Source: Pseudomonadota bacterium
Lineage (GTDB): Bacteria; Pseudomonadota; Gammaproteobacteria; Steroidobacterales; GCA-2729495
Assembly: GCA_963205295.1 (NCBI GenBank)
Contig: CAUJIY010000063.1
Coordinates: 1 to 33,044 of the forward strand
Length of the DNA: 33,044 nt
Direction: 5' to 3'
Shown here: piece by piece, positions 24,952 to 32,677 of the stretch
Layout of the letters: every line of letters starts with the position of its first letter
How positions within the stretch are numbered: the stretch's first letter is position 1
Made by a program: the position numbers and the translations under genes
The notes under the pieces: generated by a model
What the model was told of the DNA's origin: nothing
Database searches by the model: none
What the model saw: the letters and a program-made list of their open reading frames with translations, nothing else

Positions 24952-25682
24952 CCCCCGAAAATGTCCCGGTAAGAGGTGTACACGGTCAGGATCAGCACCG
25001 GCACGAGCACGACCCAGCCGAGGCCGAGCGGGATCGTCGCGACGATGGCAGCGAGGATGTACGCCAGGCCATAGAGCGTGAACGGGGCGATGTTCTTCAG
25101 ACTCGCACGCAGGCTGATCCCGACGGCCTCCACCGGAGGCGTACCGCGGAACACGACCAGCGACGGCGCGAACCACAGCGCCATCGCCAGCACCAGCCCG
25201 AGGACCAGCAGGATGATGAGGGCGGCCATGCCCGCACCGAGAGCCGTGAGCACCGCTCCCGGGCTGCTGCCCGCAGCGCCGGCGATGACACCGATGACCG
25301 CGCCGAGGCCCATCATCGTGGCCAGTCCGCCGAGGACGAGGGTTGCGACCAGGTTCAGCGCACCGAGCACCAGCAGCGGATTGAGATGATCGCGAAACGC
25401 GGCGAGGAGGTCGCCGACTTCCAGCGTGGCGCCGCCCGCAGCCTTCCGCGCCGCCAACATCAGGCTGCCCGCAAACACCGGCAACAGCAGCGCCGTGGCC
25501 AGGCCGCCGACGACCGGCACGAAGCCGAGCACGACGAAAACCATGAACAGCACGATGACCAGCACGATCCACATGCCGGCACCGCCCTTGAAGAGTTGCC
25601 ACGCCTCCGACCACCAGGCAAAGCCGCGGCCTGCCGCAACTGTCCGCGGCTCGCCTGACCGTACAGTTTCAGCCTCTGCCAT
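24945..25682 (-). CDS. BPSS1780-type multi-pass membrane protein
   Basis: A 245-residue protein with about six hydrophobic helices, for example WIVLVIVLFMVFVVLGFVPV, ALNLVATLVLGGLATMMGL and AALIILLVLGLVLAMALW. It begins with the typical GRGFAWWSEAWQLFKGGAGMW segment and contains SLKNIAPFTLYGLAYIL. This is the pattern of the poorly characterised BPSS1780 family of inner-membrane proteins. No function is known and no catalytic residues are visible. It converges on the Rieske gene with a 7-nt overlap. Upstream of its start lies the transposase remnant. Confidence 0.75.
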   Translation of the reverse strand: MAEAETVRSGEPRTVAAGRGFAWWSEAWQLFKGGAGMWIVLVIVLFMVFVVLGFVPVVGGLATALLLPVFAGSLMLAARKAAGGATLEVGDLLAAFRDHLNPLLVLGALNLVATLVLGGLATMMGLGAVIGVIAGAAGSSPGAVLTALGAGMAALIILLVLGLVLAMALWFAPSLVVFRGTPPVEAVGISLRASLKNIAPFTLYGLAYILAAIVATIPLGLGWVVLVPVLILTVYTSYRDIFGGQ

Positions 25683-25720
25683 CCCGGGTCAACCAGCCAA
25701 TGATCAAATGGTGGGTGCTC

Positions 25721-25816
25721 TCAACCGGTCGATGCAATGCGAGCATGAAGAACGTTCGCCGGTGTGTCAAAGCCGAGCGTCTGCCGTGGGCGCTGATTGA
25801 GCTGCTGCAGTGCCAT
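25721..25816 (-). pseudogene. IS30-type transposase C-terminal remnant
   Basis: The minus strand encodes about 30 residues ending in a stop: MALQQLNQRPRQTLGFDTPA then NVLHARIASTG. LNxRPRxTLGFxTP is the hallmark C-terminus of IS30-family transposases. The reading frame upstream (beyond 25816) shows no catalytic DDE sequence, so only the 3' tail of the gene is present. The remnant joins directly to the right copy of the direct repeat. No intact terminal inverted repeat pair was identified. Confidence 0.7.
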
Positions 25817-25887
25817 CGATACCCGTAGCTCCCGCACGTCACTGTGGCTCGGGTATGTGGCAGCAGAATATCGGGGAGCACGAGCGA
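25813..25887. repeat. Direct repeat, right copy, fused to the transposase remnant
   Basis: This matches the left copy at 22042-22117 in the same orientation (about 91%). The match ends at CCATCGAT on its left side, which is where IS30-type coding begins. The two copies bracket 3.7 kb holding the SH3b, GST, Rieske and BPSS1780 genes. Confidence 0.85.
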
Positions 25888-25937
25888 CGCAGCCGCCGAT
25901 CGCCGGATCGCCGCCCACCTGGCCCTTGGCCTCTGCC

Positions 25938-25967
25938 TTGCCTGCCCATGGCCGCCGACGGCATATT
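25938..25967 (+). promoter_or_regulatory. Possible promoter of the oligopeptidase gene
   Basis: TTGCCT (25938-25943) and CATATT (25962-25967), each 4 of 6 to consensus, are spaced by 18 nt, 40 nt before the ATG at 26007. The -10 is in the only AT-rich stretch of the leader. The rest of 25683-26006 holds the transposase remnant and the right direct repeat. Confidence 0.3.
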
Positions 25968-26006
25968 AGCCACCCCTTCCCGCGAGCCCCCAGGCCGAGT
26001 GCCCCC

Positions 26007-28070
26007 ATGGACAACCCGCTCCTCAGCGCCGCAACCCTGCCGGCATTCGACGCGATCCGCCCCGAGCACGTCGAGCCGGCCATCGCGGCGGTACTCGCGG
26101 AGAACCGTGCGGCGGTGGAACGCGTGCTCGCGGCGCAGGCGGGCGGCAGCGCGCCGACGTTCGAGGACCTGGTGCTGCCGCTCGAGGAGCTCGGTGACCG
26201 GCTGCACCGGGCCTGGTCCCCGGTGAGTCACCTGCACGCGGTGGCGAATACGCCGGCGCTGCGCGAGGCGTACAACGCCTGCCTGCCACTGCTGTCGCGC
26301 TATCAGACGGAGATGGCCCAGAACGCAGCGCTGTACCGGGCTTTCGAACAGGTTGCGGGCAGTCTCGACGCAGGGCGGCACGAGGGGGCCCGCGCGCTCG
26401 TCGACCAGGCGCTGCGCGACTTCCGCCTCGCCGGTGTGGCGCTGCCCGAGGCGCGGAAGGAGCGCTTCATGGCGGTGATCGAGGCGCTCACCGAGCTGCA
26501 GGCGAAGTTCGAGCAGAACCTGCTCGATGCCATGGCGGCGTGGTCGCACCACGAAACTGACGCTGCACGCCTGGCCGGCATCCCCGCGCATGCCCTCGAG
26601 CAGGCCGCGGCACAGGCGGCTGCGGCGGGCCAGCCGGGCTGGCTCTTCCGCCTCGACCAGCCGACCTATGTCGCGGTGCTGACCTACGCGCAGGACCGCG
26701 AGCTGCGCGCGCTCTTCCACCGTGCCTGGGCGACGCGCGCGTCCGACCAGGCACCGTCGCCAACCGCCTTCGACAACAGCGCGGCCATGGCCGGGATCCT
26801 CGCGCTGCGCCACGAAGCGGCGGAGCTCGTCGGCTTCGCGAACTTCGCCGAATACTCGCTCGCCACGAAGATGGCGAAGTCCGTCGCCGAGGTGCGCGGG
26901 TTCCTCGACCGCCTGACGAGCGCCTCGCTCACCGCCGCGCGCGCGGAGTTTCGTGACCTCGAGGCCTTCGCCGGCCACCCGCTCGCCGCCTGGGACGTCG
27001 CGTTCCACGCCGAGCGGCTGCGTCTCGCGCGTTACGCCATCTCCGACGAGGAGCTGCGCCCCTACTTCCCGCTGCCGACCGTGCTCGACGGGCTGATCGG
27101 TCTCGTCGGGCGCCTGTTCGGCCTGCAGCTGGAACGCGATGCGGGCGTGGCGACCTGGCATCCGGAGGCAGCGTACTTCCGTGTCATCGATGCCGGCGGC
27201 AAGGTCGTCGGCGGGCTGTACACCGATTTCTATGCGCGCCCGGAGAAGCGCAGCGGCGCGTGGATGGACGACTGCATCAGCCGCAAACGCCTCGGCGGGC
27301 CGCTGCAGCTGCCGGTCGCGCACCTGGTGTGCAACTTCGCCGCGCCCGGCGCCAGCACGCCGAGCCTGCTGTCGCACGACGAGGTGCTGACGCTGTTCCA
27401 CGAGATGGGCCACGCCCTGCACCACCTGCTCACCCGCATCGACCTGCCGAGCGTCGCCGGCATCCACGGCGTGCCCTGGGACGCGGTCGAGCTGCCGAGC
27501 CAGTTCATGGAGGGCTTCGCCTGGGAGCCGGAGATCCTCGCCATGATCTCCGGCCACTGGCAGAGCGGCGCGACGCTGCCGCCCGCGACGGTCGAGCGGC
27601 TGCGCGCCTCGCGCGTCTTCCAGGGCGCCATGGACATGGTGCGCCAGCTCGAGTTCGCGCTGTTCGACCTGCGCATCCACGCCGAGTACCGGCCGGGCGC
27701 CGACGCGCGCATCCTCGACATCCTCGGCGAGGTGCGCGAGGCCGTCGCCGTCGTGCCCGCGACCGCCTACGACCGTTTCCCGCACGCCTTCGCCCACATC
27801 TTCGGCGGCGGCTATGCAGCCGGCTACTACAGCTACAAGTGGGCCGAGGTGCTGTCGTCCGACGCCTACGCGGCGTTCGAGGAAGGCGGCGTCCTCGATG
27901 CCGGGCTTGCCCGGCGCTTCCGCGAGGAGATCCTCGAGATCGGCGGCAGCCGCGACATCGCCGCCGCCTTCCGCGCCTTCCGCGGCCGCGATCCGGACAT
28001 CACCGCGCTGCTGCGCCACTCGGGAATCACCACCGCCGCCGTCGCCGAAACCGCCTCCGGCTCCCCGTAG
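26007..28070 (+). CDS. prlC: Oligopeptidase A (M3 family metallopeptidase)
   Basis: A 687-residue cytoplasmic zinc peptidase, close to E. coli OpdA/PrlC (680). It begins MDNPLLSAATLPAFDAIRPEHV, the family start. The zinc site is HEMGH at residues 465-469 (FHEMGHALHHLL). The third ligand Glu is in LPSQFMEGFAWEPE. Also present are the conserved GASTPSLLSHDEVLTLFHE segment and the C-terminal FAHIFGGGYAAGYYSYKWAEV, which shapes the substrate site. It degrades signal peptides and short peptides after secretion. Longer readings upstream cross the repeat and are rejected. The gene ends in a TAG that lies in a REP head. Confidence 0.95.
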   Translation: MDNPLLSAATLPAFDAIRPEHVEPAIAAVLAENRAAVERVLAAQAGGSAPTFEDLVLPLEELGDRLHRAWSPVSHLHAVANTPALREAYNACLPLLSRYQTEMAQNAALYRAFEQVAGSLDAGRHEGARALVDQALRDFRLAGVALPEARKERFMAVIEALTELQAKFEQNLLDAMAAWSHHETDAARLAGIPAHALEQAAAQAAAAGQPGWLFRLDQPTYVAVLTYAQDRELRALFHRAWATRASDQAPSPTAFDNSAAMAGILALRHEAAELVGFANFAEYSLATKMAKSVAEVRGFLDRLTSASLTAARAEFRDLEAFAGHPLAAWDVAFHAERLRLARYAISDEELRPYFPLPTVLDGLIGLVGRLFGLQLERDAGVATWHPEAAYFRVIDAGGKVVGGLYTDFYARPEKRSGAWMDDCISRKRLGGPLQLPVAHLVCNFAAPGASTPSLLSHDEVLTLFHEMGHALHHLLTRIDLPSVAGIHGVPWDAVELPSQFMEGFAWEPEILAMISGHWQSGATLPPATVERLRASRVFQGAMDMVRQLEFALFDLRIHAEYRPGADARILDILGEVREAVAVVPATAYDRFPHAFAHIFGGGYAAGYYSYKWAEVLSSDAYAAFEEGGVLDAGLARRFREEILEIGGSRDIAAAFRAFRGRDPDITALLRHSGITTAAVAETASGSP

Positions 28071-28096
28071 CAGCGGCGACCTGTGGGAGCGGCGAC
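28067..28096. repeat. Two truncated REP heads, cluster 3
   Basis: GTAGCAGCGGCGAC (28067-28080) is followed by CTGTGGGAGCGGCGAC (28081-28096). Both are first halves of the GCGGC-type unit ending in GAC, with the loop and second stem strand missing. The first contains the TAG stop of the oligopeptidase gene. Confidence 0.75.
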
Positions 28097-28321
28097 CTGT
28101 GGGAGCGGCGCGAGCCGCGACTCCCCATGCGTACACCCACGGCTGTTGCCGGCCCGCTCGCGGCGGGCGTAGAGGGCCAGCGGAGCAGGATGCGTAGCGC
28201 CAGCCCGAGACGAGCGAGCACAGGCCATGGATGGCCGCAGCGAGCGTCCCGCCGCGAGTGGGCCGGCAACAGCCGTGGCGCGAGGCTGACTGGGGAGTCG
28301 CGGCTCGCGCCGCTCCCACAG
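28097..28321. repeat. 225-bp nested palindromic REP composite
   Basis: The outer arms 28097-28126 and 28292-28321 are exact 30-nt reverse complements, each containing a full GCGGC-type unit with loop GCGA. The inner arms 28137-28167 and 28248-28278 are 31-nt reverse complements with one mismatch. An 80-nt core (28168-28247) remains unpaired at this level. Together it could extrude a very long hairpin. It lies in the gap between the convergent oligopeptidase and RND permease genes. No protein is evident in it. Confidence 0.9.
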
Positions 28322-28330
28322 GGAGGGGGA

Positions 28331-28395
28331 GTCGCGGCTGGCGCCGCTCCCACAGAGCCCCGACGGAAGAGTCGCGACTGGCGTCGCTCCTACAG
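28331..28395. repeat. Two reverse REP units, cluster 3
   Basis: Reverse arms lie at 28331-28355 (stem GCGGC/GCCGC) and 28371-28395 (stem GCGAC/GTCGC), both with loop GCCA when read on the minus strand. Between them, 28356-28364 is the tail of a truncated GGGGC-type forward unit. The second arm contains the TAG stop of the RND permease gene (28392-28390, minus strand). Confidence 0.8.
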
Positions 28396-31300
28396 GGGGA
28401 GGGCGTGGCGCGCGGTGCGGCGTGCCCGGATGCGGTCGATGAACTTCGCCACCAGCCAGTAGGCCGCCGGCACCGCGAGCAGCGACAGCAGGGTCGAGGT
28501 GAGCAGGCCGCCGATCACCGAGATGCCGAGCGGTGCGCGGAAGTTGCCGTCGGCCGCCAGCGAGAACGCCACGGGCAGCATGCCGGCGCCCATGGCGATG
28601 GTGGTCATGATCACCGGCCGCGCGCGCTTGTGGCAGGCATCGAGCAGGGCCTCGCGGCGCGCCAGTCCGGCGCGCTCGCCGAGGATGGCGTAGTCGACGA
28701 TGAGGATGGAGTTCTTGGTCGACACGCCGGTCAGCATCAGCAGGCCGACCAGCGAGGGTAGCGACAGCGCGTAGCCGGTCACCAGCAGCGCCCCGAAGGC
28801 GCCGACGCCGCAGAGCGGGATCGCGCCGAGGATCACGAAAGGCATGGACGGGCTGTTGAACAGCATCAGCAGCACCACATAGGCGCTCGCCACGCCGGTC
28901 AGCATGGCGAGGGCGAAGCCGACGAAGAGATCGACGAAGGCCTCCGCATCACCGCTCGGCAGGATGCGCACCCCCGGCGGCACCGCCTGTACCGCCGGCA
29001 GGCGGCGCACCTCGGTCATCACCGGGCCGAGCGGATTGCCGCTGAGCTCGCCGGAAATCCTGATGTTGCGCTCGCGGTTGTAACGCTCGATGAGGGCGGG
29101 GCCGCTGCCCTCGCGGATGGTGGCGACGGCCGCGAGCGGCACGGCATTGCCGCCGCGGGCCGGCACCCGCATCAGGCCGAGGAGTGAGGCGTCGGTACGG
29201 GCTGCTTCGCTCACCTGTACGCGGATCGGGATCTGGCGCTCGGCGAGGTTGAGCTTGGGCAGGTTGCGGCGGAAGTCGCCGGTGGTGGCGATGCGCGCCG
29301 CCTCGGCGATGTCGACGGTGGATACGCCGAGATCGGCGGCCCGGGCGGGATCCGGGACGATGGTCACCTCCGGCTGCAGCAGCGAGGCCGTGGACTGCAC
29401 GCCGCTCAGCCCGCGCACGCCGCGCATGGCGGCCTCGATCTGCCGGGAGGCGGCGGCGAGCAGCGCAGGATCGCGCCCGGCGAGCACCAGTTCCAGGCGC
29501 TCGCCCGGTCCCTGGGCCGTGAAGCTCACGCGCACGCCGGCCAGATCGCTCAGCCGCCGCCGCACCTCCACGTCGATCTCCTGGATGGTGCGCTTGCGCT
29601 CGTCGTTGAACAGCAGGCTGAGCTGGGCCTTGCGCACGTCGCCGCTGCCGGGACCCGTGCGAAAACTGGTGCCGGATACGGAACCGACGCGCACGAACAC
29701 GCTCCTGATCTCCGGGATGTCCAGCAGCAGCAGGCGCGCCTGTTCGGCAACGGCGGTGGAGTCCTGCAGCGTCGAGCCCGGAGCCAGCTCGAGCAGCACC
29801 GTGGTGCGCGACTCGTTGCTGGGCGGCACGAAGGTGCGCGGAATGAGCGGCACCAGGGCGAGCGCCACCACGAAGGTGGCGAACGCCGTGGCGACGGTGC
29901 GCCAGGGCCGGTCGAGCGCCAGCTGTACCAGCCACAGGTAGGTTTTCATCCAGCGCGGCTCTTCCTGGACGCGCGGCGCCCCGGTCATGAAGTACGCCGC
30001 CAGCATCGGTGTCAGCAGGCGCGCGACCAGCAGCGAGAACAGCACGGCCGTGGCCGCGGTCCAGCCGAACTCGCGGAAGAACAGGCCGATCTGCCCGGGC
30101 ATGAAGGCCACCGGCACGAACACCGCGGCGAGCGTGGCGGAGGTGGCGATGACGGCGATGCCGATCTCGTCGGCGGCCTCGCCCGCCGCCTGCAGCGGCG
30201 TCTTGCCGAGGGCGCGGTGGCGCGTGATGTTCTCCACCTCGACGATGGCATCGTCCACCAGGATGCCGATCACCACCGCCATGGCCAGCAGCGACAGCAG
30301 GTTGAGGCTGAAGCCGAGGAGGTGCATGACGCCGAAGGTCGGAATCACGGAGAGCGGCAGGGCCAGCGCGGTGATCCAGGTCGCGCGCAGGTCGCGCAGG
30401 AACAGCCACACCACCAGCACCGCCAGCAGGGCGCCTTCGATCAGCATGGATATCGAGGCGTTGTAGGAGTTGCGCGCCTCGTCGACCACGGAGTCGACCT
30501 CGACGAAATGCAGCTCCGGGTGCTGCGCGGCGAGCAGGGCGACGCGCCGGCGCACCTCGTCGCCCACCGCGACTTCGCTGGTCTTCACGGCACGCTGCAC
30601 GCCGAAGCCGACCACCGGCTGGCCGTTCAGCAGGGCCATTTCACGCGGCTCGGCGTGGCTGTCGCTCACGGTGCCGATGGCAGACAGGCGTACGGAACGG
30701 CCGTCGGGCAGGGAGATCGGGTAGTCGGCCAGCTCCGCGGCACTGCCGACCGTGGCGATGGTGCGTACCGTCTGTTCGCCGCCGCCGACCGTGGTACGGC
30801 CACCGGCGCGTTCCACCTGGATGCGGGCGAGCTGCATCGACACCGTGCCGGCGGTGAGCCCGAAGGCCTGCAGCGCTTCGGCGCGCAGGTCGACGCGCAC
30901 TTCGCGATCGAGGCCGCCGATGCGGCTCACGGTGCCGACCCCGGCCGCCCCGAACAGCTCCTTCTTCACCGTGTCGTCCACGAACCAGCTCAGCTCGTCG
31001 AGGGCGAGGCGGTCGGAGGAGACCGCGTAGGTCAGCATGATGGGGCCGAGGACCGTGACGCGGGCGATCTGTGGCTCGTCGATCTCCGGCGGCAGCTCGC
31101 TGCGGATCCGGTCGATGGCGTCGCGCACCTCCTCCAGGGCGATATCCATGTCCCGGCCGAGCTCGAACAGGATGCGGGTGCGCGACTGGCCCTCGTTCAC
31201 GGTGGAGAGCAGCTTGTCGATGTCGGCCAGGCCCGCGATCGCGTCCTCGACCTTGCGGGTGACGTCGGTCTCGAGCTGGCTCGGGCTGGCGCCGGGCAGC

Positions 31301-31449
31301 GACACCGTCACGATGATTTCCGGCGGGGTGAAGTCCGGCAGCGTCGCGATGGGCAGCTGGCGCCAGCCCTGGATGCCGGCGATGCACAGGACGACGAACA
31401 CCAGGGCCGCGGGGATCGGATGCCCGATCCCCCAGCGCGAAACGTTCAC
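28390..31449 (-). CDS. RND efflux transporter permease subunit (HAE1/AcrB-type)
   Basis: A 1019-residue inner-membrane proton antiporter. It begins with the first membrane helix (WGIGHPIPAALVFVVLCIAG). It has two large periplasmic loops and the TM4 proton-relay aspartates Asp399 and Asp400 in IGILVDDAIVEVENI. The second half repeats the fold, with LTGVSTKNSILIVDYAI. Length and motifs fit hydrophobe/amphiphile exporters rather than heavy-metal CzcA types. The substrate is not predictable. The GTG start overlaps the adaptor TGA stop (GTGA), indicating coupled expression. No outer-membrane factor gene is present in the window, so it probably borrows a TolC-like channel encoded elsewhere. The stop codon lies in a REP unit. 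Confidence 0.95.
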   Translation of the reverse strand: MNVSRWGIGHPIPAALVFVVLCIAGIQGWRQLPIATLPDFTPPEIIVTVSLPGASPSQLETDVTRKVEDAIAGLADIDKLLSTVNEGQSRTRILFELGRDMDIALEEVRDAIDRIRSELPPEIDEPQIARVTVLGPIMLTYAVSSDRLALDELSWFVDDTVKKELFGAAGVGTVSRIGGLDREVRVDLRAEALQAFGLTAGTVSMQLARIQVERAGGRTTVGGGEQTVRTIATVGSAAELADYPISLPDGRSVRLSAIGTVSDSHAEPREMALLNGQPVVGFGVQRAVKTSEVAVGDEVRRRVALLAAQHPELHFVEVDSVVDEARNSYNASISMLIEGALLAVLVVWLFLRDLRATWITALALPLSVIPTFGVMHLLGFSLNLLSLLAMAVVIGILVDDAIVEVENITRHRALGKTPLQAAGEAADEIGIAVIATSATLAAVFVPVAFMPGQIGLFFREFGWTAATAVLFSLLVARLLTPMLAAYFMTGAPRVQEEPRWMKTYLWLVQLALDRPWRTVATAFATFVVALALVPLIPRTFVPPSNESRTTVLLELAPGSTLQDSTAVAEQARLLLLDIPEIRSVFVRVGSVSGTSFRTGPGSGDVRKAQLSLLFNDERKRTIQEIDVEVRRRLSDLAGVRVSFTAQGPGERLELVLAGRDPALLAAASRQIEAAMRGVRGLSGVQSTASLLQPEVTIVPDPARAADLGVSTVDIAEAARIATTGDFRRNLPKLNLAERQIPIRVQVSEAARTDASLLGLMRVPARGGNAVPLAAVATIREGSGPALIERYNRERNIRISGELSGNPLGPVMTEVRRLPAVQAVPPGVRILPSGDAEAFVDLFVGFALAMLTGVASAYVVLLMLFNSPSMPFVILGAIPLCGVGAFGALLVTGYALSLPSLVGLLMLTGVSTKNSILIVDYAILGERAGLARREALLDACHKRARPVIMTTIAMGAGMLPVAFSLAADGNFRAPLGISVIGGLLTSTLLSLLAVPAAYWLVAKFIDRIRARRTARHALPL

Positions 31450-32573
31450 GGTCGCGGCCCCGCGGGCGCCGTGGCGGCCGGGGCGGGCACCACCCGCACC
31501 AGGTCACCGTCGCTCAGGAAACCCGCGCCGCGCACCGCGAACCGGTCGCCGGGTCCGAGGCCGGCGGTCACTTCCACGATGTCGCCCTGCTCGGTACCGA
31601 TGCCGATGCGCCGCTGTTCGACCTTCGTCACCGCATCGGCGCCCGGCAGGACGAACACGTAGGGCAGGCCGTCGCGGTAGACCACGGCTTCGCGCGGCAG
31701 CACGCTGGCGTTGGCGGTGCCGAGGACGATCCGCCCCTCGGCGAACATGCCGGCGCGCAGGGCGCCGGGCTCGGGCAGGTCGGCGTAGACCAGTCCCGTA
31801 CGGGTCTGCGGATCGAGGGCCGGAGACACGGTGCGCACACGGCCACGAACGGGCTGGCGATCCGGCCCCACCAGTTCCACGGCCACACCCGCCGGCACGC
31901 GCGTCAGGTCCTGCTCGGCCAGTTCGGCCCGCCACTCCAGGCGCCCGTCGCGTATCAGGCGCAGCAGTTCGGCACCGGCCGCCACCACCTGGCCCGGTTG
32001 CACCGTGCGCGCCGAGATCACGCCCGCCTGTGGCGCGTGCAGCGTGGCGAAGCCGAGCTTCAGGCGGGCGGCGTCGCGATCGGCCTCCGCCGTGGTCAGC
32101 TGGGCCTCGGCGCGGATGAGGGCGGCCTTGAGCTGGTCGGCGTCGCTGCCCGAGATGAGCTTGCGCTCCAGCAGGGATTCGCCCCGCGTGCTGTCCGCAC
32201 GGGCCAGCGCCAGGTTGGCCCGTGCCTGCGCCAGGGCGGCGTCGGCCTGGCGCGCCTGGACCTCGAGGGTGCGTGCATCGAGCCGCAGCAGCACCTGCCC
32301 CGCCCGCACCGGATCACCGACCTCCACCAGCACCGCCTCGACGCGCACGCCGGCAAGCTCGACGCCGAGGGACATCTCCTGCCAGGCCGCGACGGAACCG
32401 GAGGCGACCAGCACCCGTTCCAGCGGGCGGGTGACAGTCTGCGCCGCGCTGATGGTCAGGCTCGGTGTCGCCGCGGGTGGCGGCGGCTCAGCGCCGCAGG
32501 CAGCCAGCAAGGTCGCAGACAGGAGCATGGCGCGCAGGCGCGCGCCGGCGGAAGGCGGGGCAAGGCGGGGCAT
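31446..32573 (-). CDS. RND efflux periplasmic adaptor lipoprotein
   Basis: A 375-residue membrane-fusion protein. The lipobox LLAAC has Cys26, after a short signal with arginines (ARLRAMLLSATLLAAC), so it should be a lipid-anchored inner-membrane protein. It has a barrel-sandwich hybrid domain (SLGVELAGVRVEAVLVEVGD to LLRLDARTLEV), an alpha-helical hairpin (about 95-165, Ala/Arg/Leu-rich), the return half of the lipoyl domain (APQAGVISARTVQPGQVV), then beta-barrel and membrane-proximal domains. It links the RND permease to an outer-membrane channel. An ATG at 32528 is an alternative start directly at the hydrophobic segment. A 12-bp palindrome (TTCCTGCAGGAA, 32593-32604) lies 20 nt upstream of the start; a regulator site is possible but unsupported. 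Confidence 0.93.
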   Translation of the reverse strand: MPRLAPPSAGARLRAMLLSATLLAACGAEPPPPAATPSLTISAAQTVTRPLERVLVASGSVAAWQEMSLGVELAGVRVEAVLVEVGDPVRAGQVLLRLDARTLEVQARQADAALAQARANLALARADSTRGESLLERKLISGSDADQLKAALIRAEAQLTTAEADRDAARLKLGFATLHAPQAGVISARTVQPGQVVAAGAELLRLIRDGRLEWRAELAEQDLTRVPAGVAVELVGPDRQPVRGRVRTVSPALDPQTRTGLVYADLPEPGALRAGMFAEGRIVLGTANASVLPREAVVYRDGLPYVFVLPGADAVTKVEQRRIGIGTEQGDIVEVTAGLGPGDRFAVRGAGFLSDGDLVRVVPAPAATAPAGPRP

Positions 32574-32677
32574 GGCGGCATTCTATCGGCAGTTCCTGCA
32601 GGAATGGCGCGCGCAGTCGACAAGATCTGCCCGGCGCTCCACGCTGCGGGTTGCCGGGGGCAGGCCGGTACGCGGGC

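Noticed and set aside
25797-26006. N-terminal extension of oligopeptidase A
   Set aside because: It runs through the direct repeat; the family N-terminus starts exactly at the ATG at 26007.
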